A stretch of 64,000 nt of DNA from Pratylenchus scribneri (lineage: Eukaryota > Nematoda > Chromadorea > Rhabditida > Pratylenchidae), in contig JAQSEB010000058.1 of the NCBI GenBank assembly GCA_030063045.1, positions 496,001 to 560,000 of the forward strand. The letters are read 5' to 3'. Under the pieces are notes generated by a model. That model saw only the letters and a list, made by a program, of their open reading frames with translations, ran no database searches and was not told the DNA's origin. The position numbers were made by a program, and so were the translations under genes. Of the stretch, positions 1 through 19,800 are shown in pieces; position 1 is the stretch's first letter; every line of letters begins with the position of its first letter.

Positions 1-2480
1 GCAACCAACAAATCTACGACAACATCTTCAGCCGGGAACATCATCGGCAGCAAATCGACGACATTCACCTCAGACATCACAACCACTGTCACCGGTGTCC
101 GCCCTTCATCGAGCCACAATGACCCAATCACTGTATTCGTCGCCTTCGCCGCGCAATGTGCCACCACCACCCAAACAAATGCTAACAAAAGGACCGCAAC
201 AACAACAAAAGCCAAAACCATCGCCAGTGCCGGTGGTGATTCGTCCAAAGAAGGCCGTAATGATGGAGGAAATGGCACAACAAAATGAGGTGAATTCTTC
301 GACAGTTGAAGAGCGTCCAACAATGACCACTTCCGCATTAATCAATGACCGCATTAAACAAGAGGAAATGGATTTGTCAATTCGAATTTTGGAGGAGAAC
401 CGAAAGACAATGTTGACCAATGCAAATGATGGTGGAATGCAATCGAAAGGAGACGAAACAATTGCTGTGGATGCGACGACCATCAAGACGGAACAACCGA
501 TGGAAGAGGTTAGATTTAGACTAGATTTAAGCTGATAGTTTATCTTAATATTTAATTTATTTAATTTAAGCCGGACGTTTTTTCCAATGAAAGCAGCGCC
601 GATGATGCCAGTCAAAATGATGGAGCATTGAATCGAACTTACACCAAAAATGGGCCAGATTATTTGCAGCCAGAAGAAAAAGGACAGGTTGAATTAAATT
701 TAAAAATAATTTAATAGATTTTAATTTATTCAGACCTATGTTATTGATCATTTGACTGAAATGTTTTCGTCACGTTCTGCCGAAGAACCGTCGTTTTTGC
801 TTGATGAGACTGCTGCAACGCTGGTTCCATCTTCGGATCAGGTAAAGTGCCCAATTTTTGTGTAATTGAATCAATTCAAATTTTGGAATTATGCCATTAT
901 TTTTTTTGTTTTCAGGAGACAAGTCTGCTTAATGAAATGACCGAAGATTCCGGCGATCGAACATTGGTGGCACAGCAAATACAGGTTTGGGGGATGATGG
1001 AATATTTTTAAATATTCAAACTTTAAAATATTAGAGCATAAATCCAAATTAATAATAAATATTAGGAACAAAACCATTCACCGACCGTTGGTGAAGAAAC
1101 AACAAAATCGTCATCTGAACACGCTAATAAGAACAGCAGTCCAAGTCCGCCACCCAAATCCATTTCACCGGCCGCTCCGACCACTACCATCTCGACCGCT
1201 GAACAAGAGGAAAGCAGGGAAATGCGTCGCCAAAGACTCAACGAAATTTTACAACGGACTCGTCAGCAAGGATCGGAAAATACAAATGGTGGAGGCTCTC
1301 CTCTGGTCAACAACAATAATGTTTTGGGTCGAATTGTAAGCAATTTGGATATATTTAGACATTAAAAATTTAAATTTTTATTTAAAGTGAGAGTCAAAAA
1401 TATATTAAAATCTATAAAAATTAATTAAAAATAATATTATTAAGGGGAATGTTCAACAAAATTCACCATTGATGGCATTGTCCGCTGAAAATCCACTGCT
1501 GATGACCACCGGCATCGGGAACAATAACATTGACAAGAGAGCATTGGCCCAAGTAAAATCAATTTTATTAATGTAAATTTATTAAATACACAATTTTAAG
1601 GAATTGCTTGCCCAACGTCGTCAGCAGAAAATCCTACAAGAACAACAAAAACAACAAAATGGCACTCAAAATGGAGGTGATGCGGAACAGCCGAATAAAA
1701 CGACGACGACGGCGGTGTCATTGGCCTCCGAATTGGCGGAAAAGGGAATTTTTGATGGCAACAATGCACAGCCCACAAAAAACAATCAAATGGGAATGGA
1801 CAAGCAACAATTCTATCAATTGCCAGGGCAGGTTGGAATCAGAATGAAAAATATTAGCACAGAAAAAGGACAGACTAGCACAGTTTGTTTAGGAGGATTA
1901 GGATTTATTTTGATTTCACCAAAAACAAATCCTTGGTCGGGAGGGATAACATCTTCACTTTACAACATTTAGCTCTCGGGTTCGAATCCGCTCAGAGGCA
2001 AATAATTTTATTTTCGGAATTATAGTTACTTTTATGCATTTTTATACATTTTATAGTACTTTTCAAGAAAAAAATACTCATTTTTGAAATTCAAAATGCC
2101 CTAATTTTACCAAAAAATATAATAAATAATACAATTTTTTTCAGATTATTGACCAGCAAGAGTCTTCTCCCTTCTCAAAGCCATTGTTGACTTCATCACC
2201 AAACGTCCAAACTGCTGATGGAAAGGAAAGTGCCACCGGCGACAATGACTCCTTGCTGCGAACTCCGCCGGATGATCCGCAACATATGAATGGCCACCAT
2301 GAAATCATTCATCCGCCCGAGCCAAATTTGATTGACTTTCGGTTTGAATTTGTAAATAATAAATTAATTAATTTGATTTTAATTTTTTAGTTAAATCGCA
2401 CTCCGCATCTTTGTGACCTTCCTTCTCTCCACCAACTTCTACACAAACAAATGACCAAAAATCTCAAATCCCCGAAGTAG
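1..2480 (+). CDS. 3' part of a low-complexity Gln/Pro/Ser-rich gene, possibly MAP7/ensconsin-like
   Basis: The gene enters from the left edge, so its start is not in the window. Exons can be followed at about 1-508, 572-688, 735-840, 917-985, 1064-1335, 1445-1551, 1601-1830, 2145-2352 and 2391-2480, with a stop TAG at 2478-2480. The product is rich in Pro, Gln, Ser and Thr and looks largely disordered. One stretch, RRQRLNEILQRTRQ (about 1222-1266), resembles the short Arg-rich motif near the end of MAP7/ensconsin microtubule-binding proteins. That resemblance is the only functional hint and is weak. A second Gln-rich helical stretch (LLAQRRQQKILQEQQKQQ, about 1604-1657) could form a coiled coil. 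The intron at 1831-2144 carries a SINE-like repeat. The last exon boundary is uncertain because other splice choices near 2347 are possible. The gene converges on the phosphatase gene to its right. Confidence 0.6.
1850..2120 (+). repeat. tRNA-derived SINE-like repeat, copy 1 (intronic)
   Basis: A box-A-like stretch near 1933 (TTGGTCGGGAGGGATAACA) is followed by a perfect B box GGTTCGAATCC at 1979-1989, then the shared family tail CGCTCAGAGG and a T-rich body. The copy lies in the sense direction within an intron of the MAP7-like gene. Without it the intron would be about the usual 50 nt. The ends are approximate. Confidence 0.65.
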
Positions 2481-3245
2481 ATGAAGAACAATTTTTTCTA
2501 ATAAATGCTGTAGAACTTTATATTGACGATGATATTAAAAAATGACACAAATTCTCGCCGTCCATTATTTTGTTTTGTTTATTATCCATCTTTTCTGAAT
2601 CGCTCAATAAAGTTTATAAATCCACACACACTTTTTATTCTCATTTAGGACTTCCTATTTTTTCCGCTTCCCCTCCTCCTCCTAACTCATATTTTGACGC
2701 ATCACAGCAATATTTTTACAATTATATTATTTCGCCTGAAGAGCTGCTTACATATTAGTTTAAAAATATTTTTTACTAATTCAAAACCCCCTACTTAAAA
2801 ATTCCTAAAAACAGCATCCATCCATCCACATGTTTGAATTGTAATCTCCCCACAAATGTGAAAATTTACGCTTTATTGTCTTCAATTCTATTTTGTGCTC
2901 CACATGATGATATTTTAAAGAATGAATATTTTTGGATAAATTTTATTTGATTTTTCTGATAAATTTATTCGGTCCGAAAAAGAATTTGAGAAAAATACAA
3001 TAAAAATATGAGTCAAATTGAGTATAAAGCTTTTTTGGAGGCAAAAATTGAGAATATTATGCTGGAAAAAGAAGTCGACTGGAATTGAATGCTAAATAGA
3101 AGGAATTTCTATGAATATTAATAAAAAAATTTGAATGAATAATGCCCACAATAAAATATCACACAAATAAAGCTTTTGGACTTTGGGTAAACAAAAAAAA
3201 TTGAATAAAAAATCACAACAATTTAAATGAGAGTAAATAAATGAA
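2481..3245. other. Convergent intergenic region, no gene seen
   Basis: This AT-rich stretch lies between the 3' ends of two convergent genes. It holds several AATAAA-type signals (for example near 2600 and 3160) that could serve as polyadenylation signals. No convincing exon or repeat was recognised. Confidence 0.5.
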
Positions 3246-5709
3246 TTATCGGTCATCATTGTTGCCATCTTCGTCGTTCGTGCCAATGCCCAAAAGGAGG
3301 TCAATAACTCGTTGCCGATTCACATCGCACAGCTGGGAGAGATAATAGCGGGAAGCGGAGTTGTACCCGTCCTTGACCATCCCGGTCAGTTTTCTTTGTC
3401 CATTCCGTGTAATGTCGCCTTTCAATGCACTGGTGCCAGCGTACTTAAATAAATATTAAATTAATTTCGGAATTTTTAATAAATTTTTGGAATATTTTCG
3501 TTTAAAATTTCAAGTTTAAATTAAAAGAAAAAAAACCTGTTTTGAAATGAAGTCCCCATGGTCAGCCCACATTCTCTGCAGCAATCGAACCAGCGATTCG
3601 GGTGCATCCGACGATGGCTCAACAATTCCCAGTTTGTGGCATTGGATTAGGCATACGGCTTGGGCAATTGCACTTTGCACAACATTGGTCCGGTCGAGGC
3701 AGTCAACGCAATTCTGGAATTAAATGTGCATTTCTTGTAACATTTTTTTGTTTGAATTATAGTATTCCGTCTAGAAATGTACAAAAGAAATTTATAAAAA
3801 ATGCAAAAAAGTGAAAACAAAGTTTGAAAAAAAAATTATCTTCCTATGAGTGGATTCGAACCGGAGACCTAAACAGGGAAGGTTCCCCACTTGGCCAAAA
3901 AATTCCTTTGCTAAAATTTTCTTTATTAAACCTTAATTAGCCTAAAACTAGTTCTAAAAACCTAATCCCGTAAATAAAACAATATTTTTCGTATATTTAT
4001 TTCGGAGAAATTTACCGTTCGAATGATTCCTTTTTGACGGAGAACAATTTGGCCATTTTTGTCCACCCAGCAAAATCCAATCGCGCTAATGTTTCCTTGC
4101 AGTGTTTTCAACAAATCTTGCAATTTTCCATGTTTGAGTGTGCCACAAATTCGATGGAAATCAAAAGAATGATAGGCCACATCCGGCGAACCAAGTGCCA
4201 AAACATGCTAAAAATATGTTTTTTAATAGAAATTATTCCAAATTTTTCAAAACAAACCGCCAAAAATGTTTCGCCCAAACATGCTTCCCTGCCCGATTGA
4301 TCGACCAAATTGACGAGGACCAGCGGAGCACCGTAGAATTTCAGCAATTGGTTTATGTGAATGGAAAATGCGGGCAATGAATCGGCCAGCTGGCGATCAA
4401 TGACCAGCGGGGGTTTGAGTTGATAGCCTTTTTGACTCCAAAAAATGGGAACTGAGCCGCGACACTGCAAAAGTATTATAATTAATTACAGGTTTACGGC
4501 TTAGATTTAGGCAGGCTAGGATTAAAAATCTTTTAAAATTTTTCGATACAAAAAGATTGCCCTCACATTTTTGCAAAAATTTAGGTGTCAAGTTCGAACC
4601 CGCTAAGAGGCAGTCATTTTTTTGAACTTAGTTCCTATTTTTGTCCATTCTAGAGTAAATTTCTAGACAAATTATTACCAAAAATATTAATAAAACTTGC
4701 CTGCACAAATGAAAGATTATGGCCGAACACACAAATGATCAGTTCGCTCTCCACAAAATTGGCCACATCGCCCACTTCGTCAATGCCCCGACGCAAATAC
4801 CGCAGACCAGCCCGTTTGATGGAACGCCGTGAAATTAGGGTCAGTGTGGCCTTGGCGTCCACATCGAAGGTGATGCTTTTTTGGTCAATGTAGCCGTAGA
4901 TGAGCGGTGTTATCCATTCTTTGAAGGCCGGAATTGGGGTGCCGTCACGGACAAAAAATTCTATAAAGAAATTTTTAAAGAATATTGGGTCAATATTATC
5001 AACCTTTTAACAAATCCCGATTCCAGAAAAACCGTTGATCCGGACAATCCGTCGAGTCAAGGTTGGCACTTTGCAAATTCCGTGTAATGTCAAAATTTTG
5101 AGCGAAATAAAAACTATTCGGCTGGTTCAAAAAGGCGACCTTAAAAAATAAATTATATAAATTAATTTAATAAAAACAAACAATTTCATCAATGAGTTTT
5201 GGAGAAGTTGGCAAATTCCGAACTGGCACTTTGTGGGAAATTAATTTGGCCAATTTCCTTGGTTGATTTTTCAACTTTTCAATATGATTTTGCGTTGATG
5301 CATCGTCGAATAATCTCCTCTGAATGAGTCCATCCATCAGAATTGGGAGGGCAATGCATTTGTTCATCCGCCATATTGAAGCATTTTTGACAGCAATTTG
5401 TGCAATTTCGGTGCATTCAATGGCCAATAATAGATAGGAAATATTCTCAATAGTAATTTTTCCTGTAAAAAAATAAATTTAATGTTATTAAAAATAATTG
5501 CTATTCATACCAATGAACGCAAAAACATCTCCCAATAAATCGAAATCCTCAAGGACAGCAAGATCTGCAAATTTCAGCTTAGAAAATATTTAAATGATAA
5601 ATAAACCTGAATGGTTAAATACGGACAAATTTGCAGTGTTTCTACAACATTTTAGAATAGTTTTCACGGATTTAATAAAATAAAAATCATCTGTCGCCAA
5701 AAGTTGCAT
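3246..5709 (-). CDS. INPP5F: Sac-domain phosphoinositide phosphatase, Sac2/INPP5F-like
   Basis: Sac phosphatases dephosphorylate phosphoinositides; Sac2/INPP5F is a 4-phosphatase acting on endosomal membranes. Read on the minus strand from ATG 5709-5707, the protein begins MQLLATDDFYFIK and carries the Sac domain throughout. Recognisable blocks are LISRRSIKRAGLRYLRRGID (about 4835-4776), RGSVPIFWSQKGY (near 4460-4425), a HSFDFHRICG block, and the catalytic CX5R(T) motif NCVDCLDRTNVVQS at about 3715-3680, interrupted upstream by an intron. KQYAGTSALKGD follows. These blocks resemble INPP5F more closely than SAC1. The protein stops soon after the Sac domain at TAA 3248-3246, so the long C-terminal hSac2 region of vertebrate INPP5F is absent. 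Two introns carry SINE-like repeats. The family is sure; the orthologue assignment is probable. Confidence 0.88.
3775..3960 (-). repeat. tRNA-derived SINE-like repeat, copy 2 (intronic)
   Basis: On the minus strand the box-A-like stretch TTGGCCAAGTGGGGAACC (near 3898-3881) precedes the B box GGTTCGAATCC (3862-3852) and the tail CACTCATAGGAAG. This is one of the best preserved tRNA-like heads in the window. It lies sense-oriented in an intron of the Sac phosphatase gene. Confidence 0.7.
4497..4665 (+). repeat. tRNA-derived SINE-like repeat, copy 3 (intronic, antisense)
   Basis: The B-box-like AGTTCGAACCC at 4591-4601 is preceded by TTAGGTGTC and followed by GCTAAGAGG and the T-rich family tail. 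The box A half is decayed. It lies antisense in an intron of the Sac phosphatase gene. Confidence 0.5.
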
Positions 5710-6620
5710 TTATTTTTAGAAATTTTCTGAAAAAAAAAAAATAAAATTTAAGTGAATTAAAGTTTAATTAATAAAATTTATATGCTCGATTAAAATGCGA
5801 ATTTTGAGATATAAAAAAAAGCATGATGATGATGATTGATGAATGATGAAGAAGTGGAAGAGGGAATACGAATAGCATAGCATAGCTCCTCTCATAATTC
5901 ATACTTTTTATTTTTTGACAAAACACAAAATCAAGGCAAAAAAATAAATTAGGAATTAGAAGCGAAAATAAAAGACTGCTTGTGCTGCTGAATGAATATT
6001 ATTCGATCGATATCGAAAGATAGTTGACACTTTCGTTAATAATAATCGATCGAATCTACCAAATTGAGAGAGAGAGGGGTTGGGTTTCAGTTTTTAAACC
6101 TAATGATTTTTGATTAGAATTAATTGGTTTAGAAGAAAGTAAAAAAAAGCACAGCAGCAGCAACCAGAAATAATAAGTAACTAGTGCAAAAACGGGAATT
6201 CATATTTGTTAGAGAAAGCATGCTTCAACTCCCAATGGTTTTTGATAGGTTTAAGGTTTATATTGAATTGACGATTACGATTACGTCAAAATGACATTTA
6301 ACGTCATCCATCCTTATTTGTAATAGAGCAAGCAAGCTATAGCTAGCAGCAGAGCAGAGGTTTCATTTCCATGCATTGCATTTCACTTTTCACGTTGAAT
6401 GATGAAAGTAAAAAAAGAAACGAGACATAAAAGTTTAGAATAGAATGCACCACTGACTTTTTGGCTAGCCTGTGGCCTAAATTGATTTTATTTAACGAAA
6501 TGTATAAATTGCAAAATTAGTAATTCGTCCGGAACTTTATGTATAAATTAAACCCATACTTATTCATTGCCTCATAACATAATTCATAAATTAAGATTTT
6601 TATTAAAAATTTTAAATTGA
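5710..6620. promoter_or_regulatory. Divergent intergenic region between the Sac phosphatase and wwp-1
   Basis: This 0.9-kb region separates two divergently transcribed genes and must hold both promoters. Visible features are short GATGAT/GATGAA repeats near 5825-5860, two ATCGATCGAT-like palindromes near 6003-6012 and 6046-6053, a GA run near 6067-6076 and TAGCATAGCATAGC near 5873. No coding exon was recognised. No specific factor site can be named. Confidence 0.4.
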
Positions 6621-10277
<3,657 letters not shown>

Positions 10278-10663
10278 ATAAAATTGATGACTTTTTCATT
10301 GCAAATTTATTTTAAAAAATTTTCGTAATTTTTCCCCGAATCTTTAAAGTGTATTTTTTAGTCAACTGTGATATTTTAATCATTCATTCAATCGTAGAAA
10401 TCTTACAAAATAATCAAAAGAATACTTCTTCCTCCATCTGAAAGAATATAGAATAGTTGAAGCAAGCAAAAAATAAATTCGATCCGATTCTTTAAATATG
10501 TAAAATCTTTTTCATAAATTAGTCCAGTTTGATTTCGAATAAATTTGATAAAGTTCTTTTACATTTTTTAGATAATATTTTTATGTTGCTTTATTCAATT
10601 AATATTTTTTATTTTAACCAAATTGTATTAAAATATACTAAAATTTTAGCAAAACGATTAAAT
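10278..10663. other. Intergenic wwp-1 to NAC-alpha
   Basis: AT-rich region holding the wwp-1 3' end (AATAAA near 10276) and the NAC-alpha promoter. TTTTAG at about 10643-10649 lies just upstream of the NAC-alpha start and could be a spliced-leader acceptor. No other gene is seen. Confidence 0.4.
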
Positions 10664-11474
<811 letters not shown>

Positions 11475-11832
11475 GCAGAAAATGAAGAAAAACGCACAAA
11501 CTCGAAAGATGTTGACCCCCTTTTTGTTGAACACACACCCAAATGATTATGGATGAGATTATCTTTTCTTGATGATTAAAGTTTATTTTAATATTTTTGA
11601 GTTTGTTGAATTTTGAACGATGAAGGAAGTAAATAAAAATATTAAAAATTTGTTTTTGTTTTAAAATTTATGTGTAATTTTACCACAAATATTATTTTTA
11701 TTTATGACATTCTTCACAGAATGATTGATGACAATTAAAGTATTCTCTTCACTTCAAATTGCTCACAATTAAGTATTTTGTGCCATTCAATTTACTAACA
11801 ATATAACAATTCTAAAAATTCATTGTTCAATT
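11475..11832. other. Intergenic NAC-alpha to PFKFB
   Basis: AT-rich spacer of 358 bp with NAC-alpha 3' sequences and the PFKFB promoter. No gene or repeat was recognised. Confidence 0.4.
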
Positions 11833-14619
<2,787 letters not shown>

Positions 14620-15363
14620 ACAAAAAATTGTATAATTCAAATCTAGGATATTATATTAAACAATTCTATATTCCTTGTGTTGCCTTTCACAAACCCATTA
14701 TTTGTAAAAATTCTCTTTAATTTAATTATTATAATAGAATAAATGGCTTAATAATTCATTGTTTAATTACCAAAGTAGTTAATGTACCCGATTTTTCACC
14801 AATAATCAATTCTAGGTTAGAATAGACGGGATTATTTGTTGGGGCAAATATTTGCTTGTAATTTTAGTCAGGATTGTAATTGTAAATCTAAATTGTAATT
14901 GCGATTGTAATTGTAAATTCTAAATTGTAATTGCGATTGTAATTGTAAATTCTAAATTGTAATTGCGATTGTAATTGTAAATTCTAAGTTGTAATTGCGA
15001 TTGTAATTGTAAATTCTAAGTTGTAATTGCGATTGTAATTGTAAATTCTAAATTGTAATTGCGATTGCAATTGTAAATCTAAGTTGTAATTGCGTTGTAA
15101 TTGTAAATCTAAATTGTAATTGCAATTGTAATTTTCTGAGAATTTTTAAATTCCATTATTTCGAATATTCTTTCTCAATTTCATTCCTCCAACATCCAAT
15201 AAATTAATCTTCCATAAAGCTATTTAAATATTTATTCACCGCATGCTTATTGCATTTATAAATGTTTTTAAATACGACAAGAAAAAAGAAATGTTTTGTT
15301 TTCAATAATTGTGCATTTTCCTGAGTTTTATATTAGTCATGTTGTTTTCCATCCTCTTCTCTG
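14620..15363. other. Convergent intergenic region with a minisatellite
   Basis: Between the 3' ends of PFKFB and the C6orf136-like gene. Apart from the minisatellite at 14868-15135 it is AT-rich with no recognised exon. Confidence 0.5.
14868..15135 (+). repeat. Minisatellite, about 32-bp unit, about 8 copies
   Basis: A tandem array built from ATTGTAATTGCGATTGTAAT followed by TGTAAATTCTAA, unit about 32 bp, with small point changes between copies. Sub-repeats of TGTAATTG within the unit show that it grew from a shorter motif. Related fragments occur near 35135-35165 and 56025-56075. Confidence 0.85.
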
Positions 15364-16473
15364 TTAATGATGACCTCTTTTTGAAATATTTAATGCCATC
15401 ATCCGATCTTCATTAATTTGTGTAAAATTGGCTGTTTGTTCGGGAACAGGCAGGACTACTCGTCGCACGAATTCCTTGGTTTTATCCTTCATTTGTTGGA
15501 GAGAGGACTCATCGGGCATTGTTTTTTGCAAAGTCCATTTGTAGACAAGGCCTTCACCATCCACATAGAAAATCTTAAAAATTAACAACAATTTTTGATT
15601 ATAAAAATGGCAGGCTTACGGAATATCCATCGTACCATTTCACCTGGAAAATAATTGGAAATTTTAAATATGAAATCATTTTCTTTTACTTACATTTTCT
15701 TTGACTCGTTCCTTGTTATAATTCGCCGGGTTTAAAGTTTGTAACCAGGTTAGATATTTGACGCGCCACCGAAGTCGGACTGTTCCATCTTCCAGGATTG
15801 GTACTATATTAAGAATCTTAATTTTGAATGTGAATTTTCTGATGAAAATTATTTTTTGTAAATTTAAATTAAAAATTATACTAATTAATTACATTTTTAA
15901 ATAATCCAATAATTTAATTTTTCTTTTACCTCTGCTTCAACGTAAGGCCTTGTAATGTTAACAAAGAACGAAATGGTGGCCATGTGGTTCAAGACATTAT
16001 GCAGTCCACTAAAAAATAATTATATTTTGAGAAATTTTAAAATACCATTTTGTTGTTTTAAAAATTTGATCCTCTAGAATCACATCTTTCCTGTAGAATG
16101 TGTAGTCCAATTTCATCTTGAACATTAATGGAACCTGAATTTCTGAGTATTAAAAGTTTAATAATAGAGCGAACTGAACCGTGAATTCGAGCCTTTTTTG
16201 AATGTGTTCCAGTTGATACATATGCGGTTTTTCATACGAATTGTCGGTTGCTGAATGGCCTTTTGATGAAGAATTCGAAGAATATCGCATTTGAGATTGA
16301 GAAGAACATGGATTGTTGTTGTTTTTGAGAATTGGGTTTAATGCAAATGAACAGGAAGTGTACAATTCCATCGCTGGGAATGGAATTGATGAGCAACATG
16401 GAATTTGGGCCAGGAAAAGTGCTGATTTCATTGAAGTTTTAAATAATGAACGTGAGTGAATCAAATGCATCAT
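15364..16473 (-). CDS. C6orf136-like (DUF2358-type) protein, probably mitochondrial
   Basis: Minus-strand gene from ATG 16473 to TAA at 15366-15364. The first exon encodes a Ser-, Lys- and His-rich leader with few acidic residues (MMHLIHSRSLFKTSMKSALF), which fits a mitochondrial presequence. Downstream are LDYTFYRKDVILEDQI, a block ending VRLRWRVKYLTW, and YDGYSIFYVDGEGLVYKW. These match the layout of vertebrate C6orf136 and related DUF2358 proteins, which have an NTF2-like fold. Introns lie near 15592-15617, 15642-15693, 15800-15930, 16010-16045 and 16136-16180. The molecular function of the family is not known to me. It lies head-to-head with XRN2 copy 1, 363 bp away. Confidence 0.6.
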
Positions 16474-16836
16474 TCTTGATTTTTAATGCTATTGCTTGCT
16501 ATTAAATATTAATTGATTGATTAAAATTATTTATTTCCTTTTAAAATCAAAAAAAAATTTATTGTGCAAAAGTGAAACACCGCATATAAATTCAAAAATA
16601 ATATGGCCAAAATCTAAAGGCTCTTGTGGATTGTTGTCTTCAATTAAATTTTGTGTCAAAACATATTTATGCAAGATTTAATGAGCAAATTTGCAATAAA
16701 AAGCGAAGATATTACTAAATAATTTAATGCAATTCAAATGGATCATCCAAATAAGATCAGATCATTTTGTTGATAAAATAAAAATATTGTCATAATATAA
16801 AACAATTTATAGCATCAAGTTTTATATTATTATTCA
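16474..16836. promoter_or_regulatory. Divergent promoter region, C6orf136-like gene and XRN2 copy 1
   Basis: AT-rich 363-bp spacer between divergent genes. It must hold both promoters, but no defined element was recognised. It shares only the last few bases before the ATG with the XRN2 copy 2 upstream region. Confidence 0.4.
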
Positions 16837-19800
16837 ATGGGTGTTCCCGCATTTTTCCGATGGCTTTCTCGTAAATATGTTTCAATAATTGTCGATGCCA
16901 TTGAAGAATGGAGTGAAAATGAAGAAGGAGTCAGGATACCGGTCGATTGCACTCAACCAAACCCAAATTATCAGGTTTAAAGCGAATATATTGTGGAATA
17001 AAATTGAATAAATTTAGGAATTTGATAATCTTTATTTGGATTTAAATGGCATCATACATTCCTGCACACATCCGGATGATAGACCAGCACCCAAAACCGA
17101 AAAAGAGATGTTCGCTCTCATCTTTGGAAATATTGATCGCCTTTTCTCAATTGTTCGACCAAGGAAATTGCTTTATATGGCCATTGATGGGGTTGCACCA
17201 CGAGCAAAGGTTAATAAATAAATTATTCAAAAAAAAAAAAAAAATTAAATTTGTAGATGAACCAACAACGAAGTCGGCGTTTTCGTGCATCTAAAGAGGC
17301 AGCCGATAAACGAGAACAAATTGCGACCATCCGGAAGAGACTAGAAGATGAAGGAATTCCACTGCCACCAGCGAGGAAAGAAGAAGAACATTTCGACTCA
17401 AATTGCATCACACCCGGCACTCCATTTATGGCACGGCTCTCGGATGCACTTCGCTATTACATCCACATGAGGATAACCAATGATCCGGCATGGAAGAAAA
17501 TTCAAGTTAGCGATAAATAAAGCTTTATTATAATCATATTATTGGCTTATTATTTAAAGGTCATCTTTTCGGATGCCAGTGTTCCTGGTGAAGGAGAGCA
17601 CAAAATTATCGATTTTATTCGTCATCAACGACTGTCTTCATCATATGATCCAAAAACCGTGCATTGCCTTTGCAGCGCCGATGCTGATTTGATAATGTTG
17701 GGCCTGGCCACTCACGAATCCAATTTCAACATTTTGCGAGAGGAATTTGTGCCAAATCAAAAGGAGAAAAACTTCATTTTCATCCGCCTTCCCGTCCTTC
17801 GTGGATATTTGGAACGTGAGTTGACCATGCCGAATTTGCCTTTTCCTTACGATTTGGAAAGGGCCATCGATGATTGGGTATTTTTTTTTAACCATTTTTA
17901 AAAATAAATTCAAAATAATTTTAATAGGTTATGATGTGTTTCTTTGTTGGAAATGATTTTCTGCCGCATCTTCCATCACTGGAAATTCGCGAAGGTGCAA
18001 TTGACCGGCTGGTGAAATTGTACAAACAAATGGTCTATCAAACTGGGGGATGGTTGACCGAGGATGGTGAAGTGAACATTGAACGAGTCACAATGATCAT
18101 GACCGAATTGGGCAAAGCCGAGGACGAAATATTCAAAGAGAGACAGGTTTTTGAATTCGTAAGATTAAAAATAAAATTGGATTTATAGATTTATGAACAG
18201 AAATTCAAAGAATCCCAGAAACAGCAAAAACGGCGGGCAAGCAACAATGCTAGTTTAGCAAGTGATGATCAACGGGTAAAATTGAATTATAAAACACTAC
18301 AAAATAAATGGCTAATGATGTCCTTTAATAAACTACACTACACAGAACAATAAACTTTGATCTTATTTGATTGACTAAATTAAGTCAATTTGAGAATAAA
18401 ACATTAACTGAAGCCATTAAAAAGGAAATAAATAATAATAAAAATAATAATAAAATTGATCTTACTTTAACATTTTTATAGGCACCCACGCCAGCCAACA
18501 AAAATGATTCTTCCGTGTCAATTGGATCGAAACGGAAAGCGGACACTGCCATTGATGCCAGTCCAAATGGAGAACCGCCGGCAAAGGTATTTGGCCTTTT
18601 CGAGTAAAATGGATTAATATTTTTGGACATAATTTATTTTAAAATGTGAACCAATTCCATATTTTTAGTCGTTTAAGGAGGAGAAAGTTGACCAGGAGGA
18701 TCAAATAAATTTGGATGAAGGACCACCAAAATCAAAACCAGCAATTATGGTGACCACTCCATCCGGCAAACAAACTCCATTGGCCAGGGGAATGGTCGCA
18801 GCGCTGGTCGGGGCGGAGGATGAATCGGACGAAGAACCGGAGGATGGCATTCGATTCTGGGAGGCCGGTTGGAAAGACCGCTACTACCAGGCAAAATTCC
18901 AAGTGTCCGAGAGCGATCAGGAATTCCGAAGAAAAGTGGCATGTGCCTATGTAGAAGGCATCGCATGGATGTTTCATTATTATCGGAAGGTAATTTTAAT
19001 AATTTTTAATTGAAATTGAACTTCTTTTATTTAGGGTTGCGCCAGTTGGATTTGGTATTATCCATTCCACTATGCTCCATTCGCCTCGGATTTCGAATTG
19101 GTTGGAAATTTTAAACCGGACTTCAGCAAATCAACAAAACCATTCAAACCATTGGAACAGATGATGGGCGTTTTTCCGCCTGCTAGCAGGTTTTAATTTC
19201 ATAATAATTTTTACTAATTTTCTTAAGGTCTCACATTCCAGCTGGATGGCGTTCTCTGATGACTGATCCAAATTCGCCAATAATTGATTTTTATCCGTTA
19301 CATTTCGAAATCGACATGAGTGGGAAGAAATATGCTTCACAGGGGATCGCTCTCCTTCCATTTGTTGATGAGAAACGTCTTTTGGATGCACTCGCTCTGG
19401 TAAACCAAACATAATTCTTATTGAGATTAAAATATTTTTCTTTTCAGGTTTACGACACATTGACACCGGAGGAACAGTCACGGAACATGACTGGACCAAA
19501 TCGACTTTTCGTTGGGAAGCAGCACACTTTGTTCGAGTTCGTTCATAAAGTGCACATGCAAGGCAAAAGAAATGGTCGAATGGTATTGGCTGTGAATAAT
19601 ACAAATAGAATGGAAAATTCCGGTATTTTTTTTTATTTTAATTCAATAATATTTTTTCGATAGACGAAAGCAAATCATCGGAAATGATGGAACATTGGAC
19701 ACCAATTGATGCTCACAAAGCATTTGGGATGAGCGGCGAGATTTGCCATGATAAAAAGGCAATGGAATGTGGCATTAGTTATGTGTTCATGTTCCAGAAT

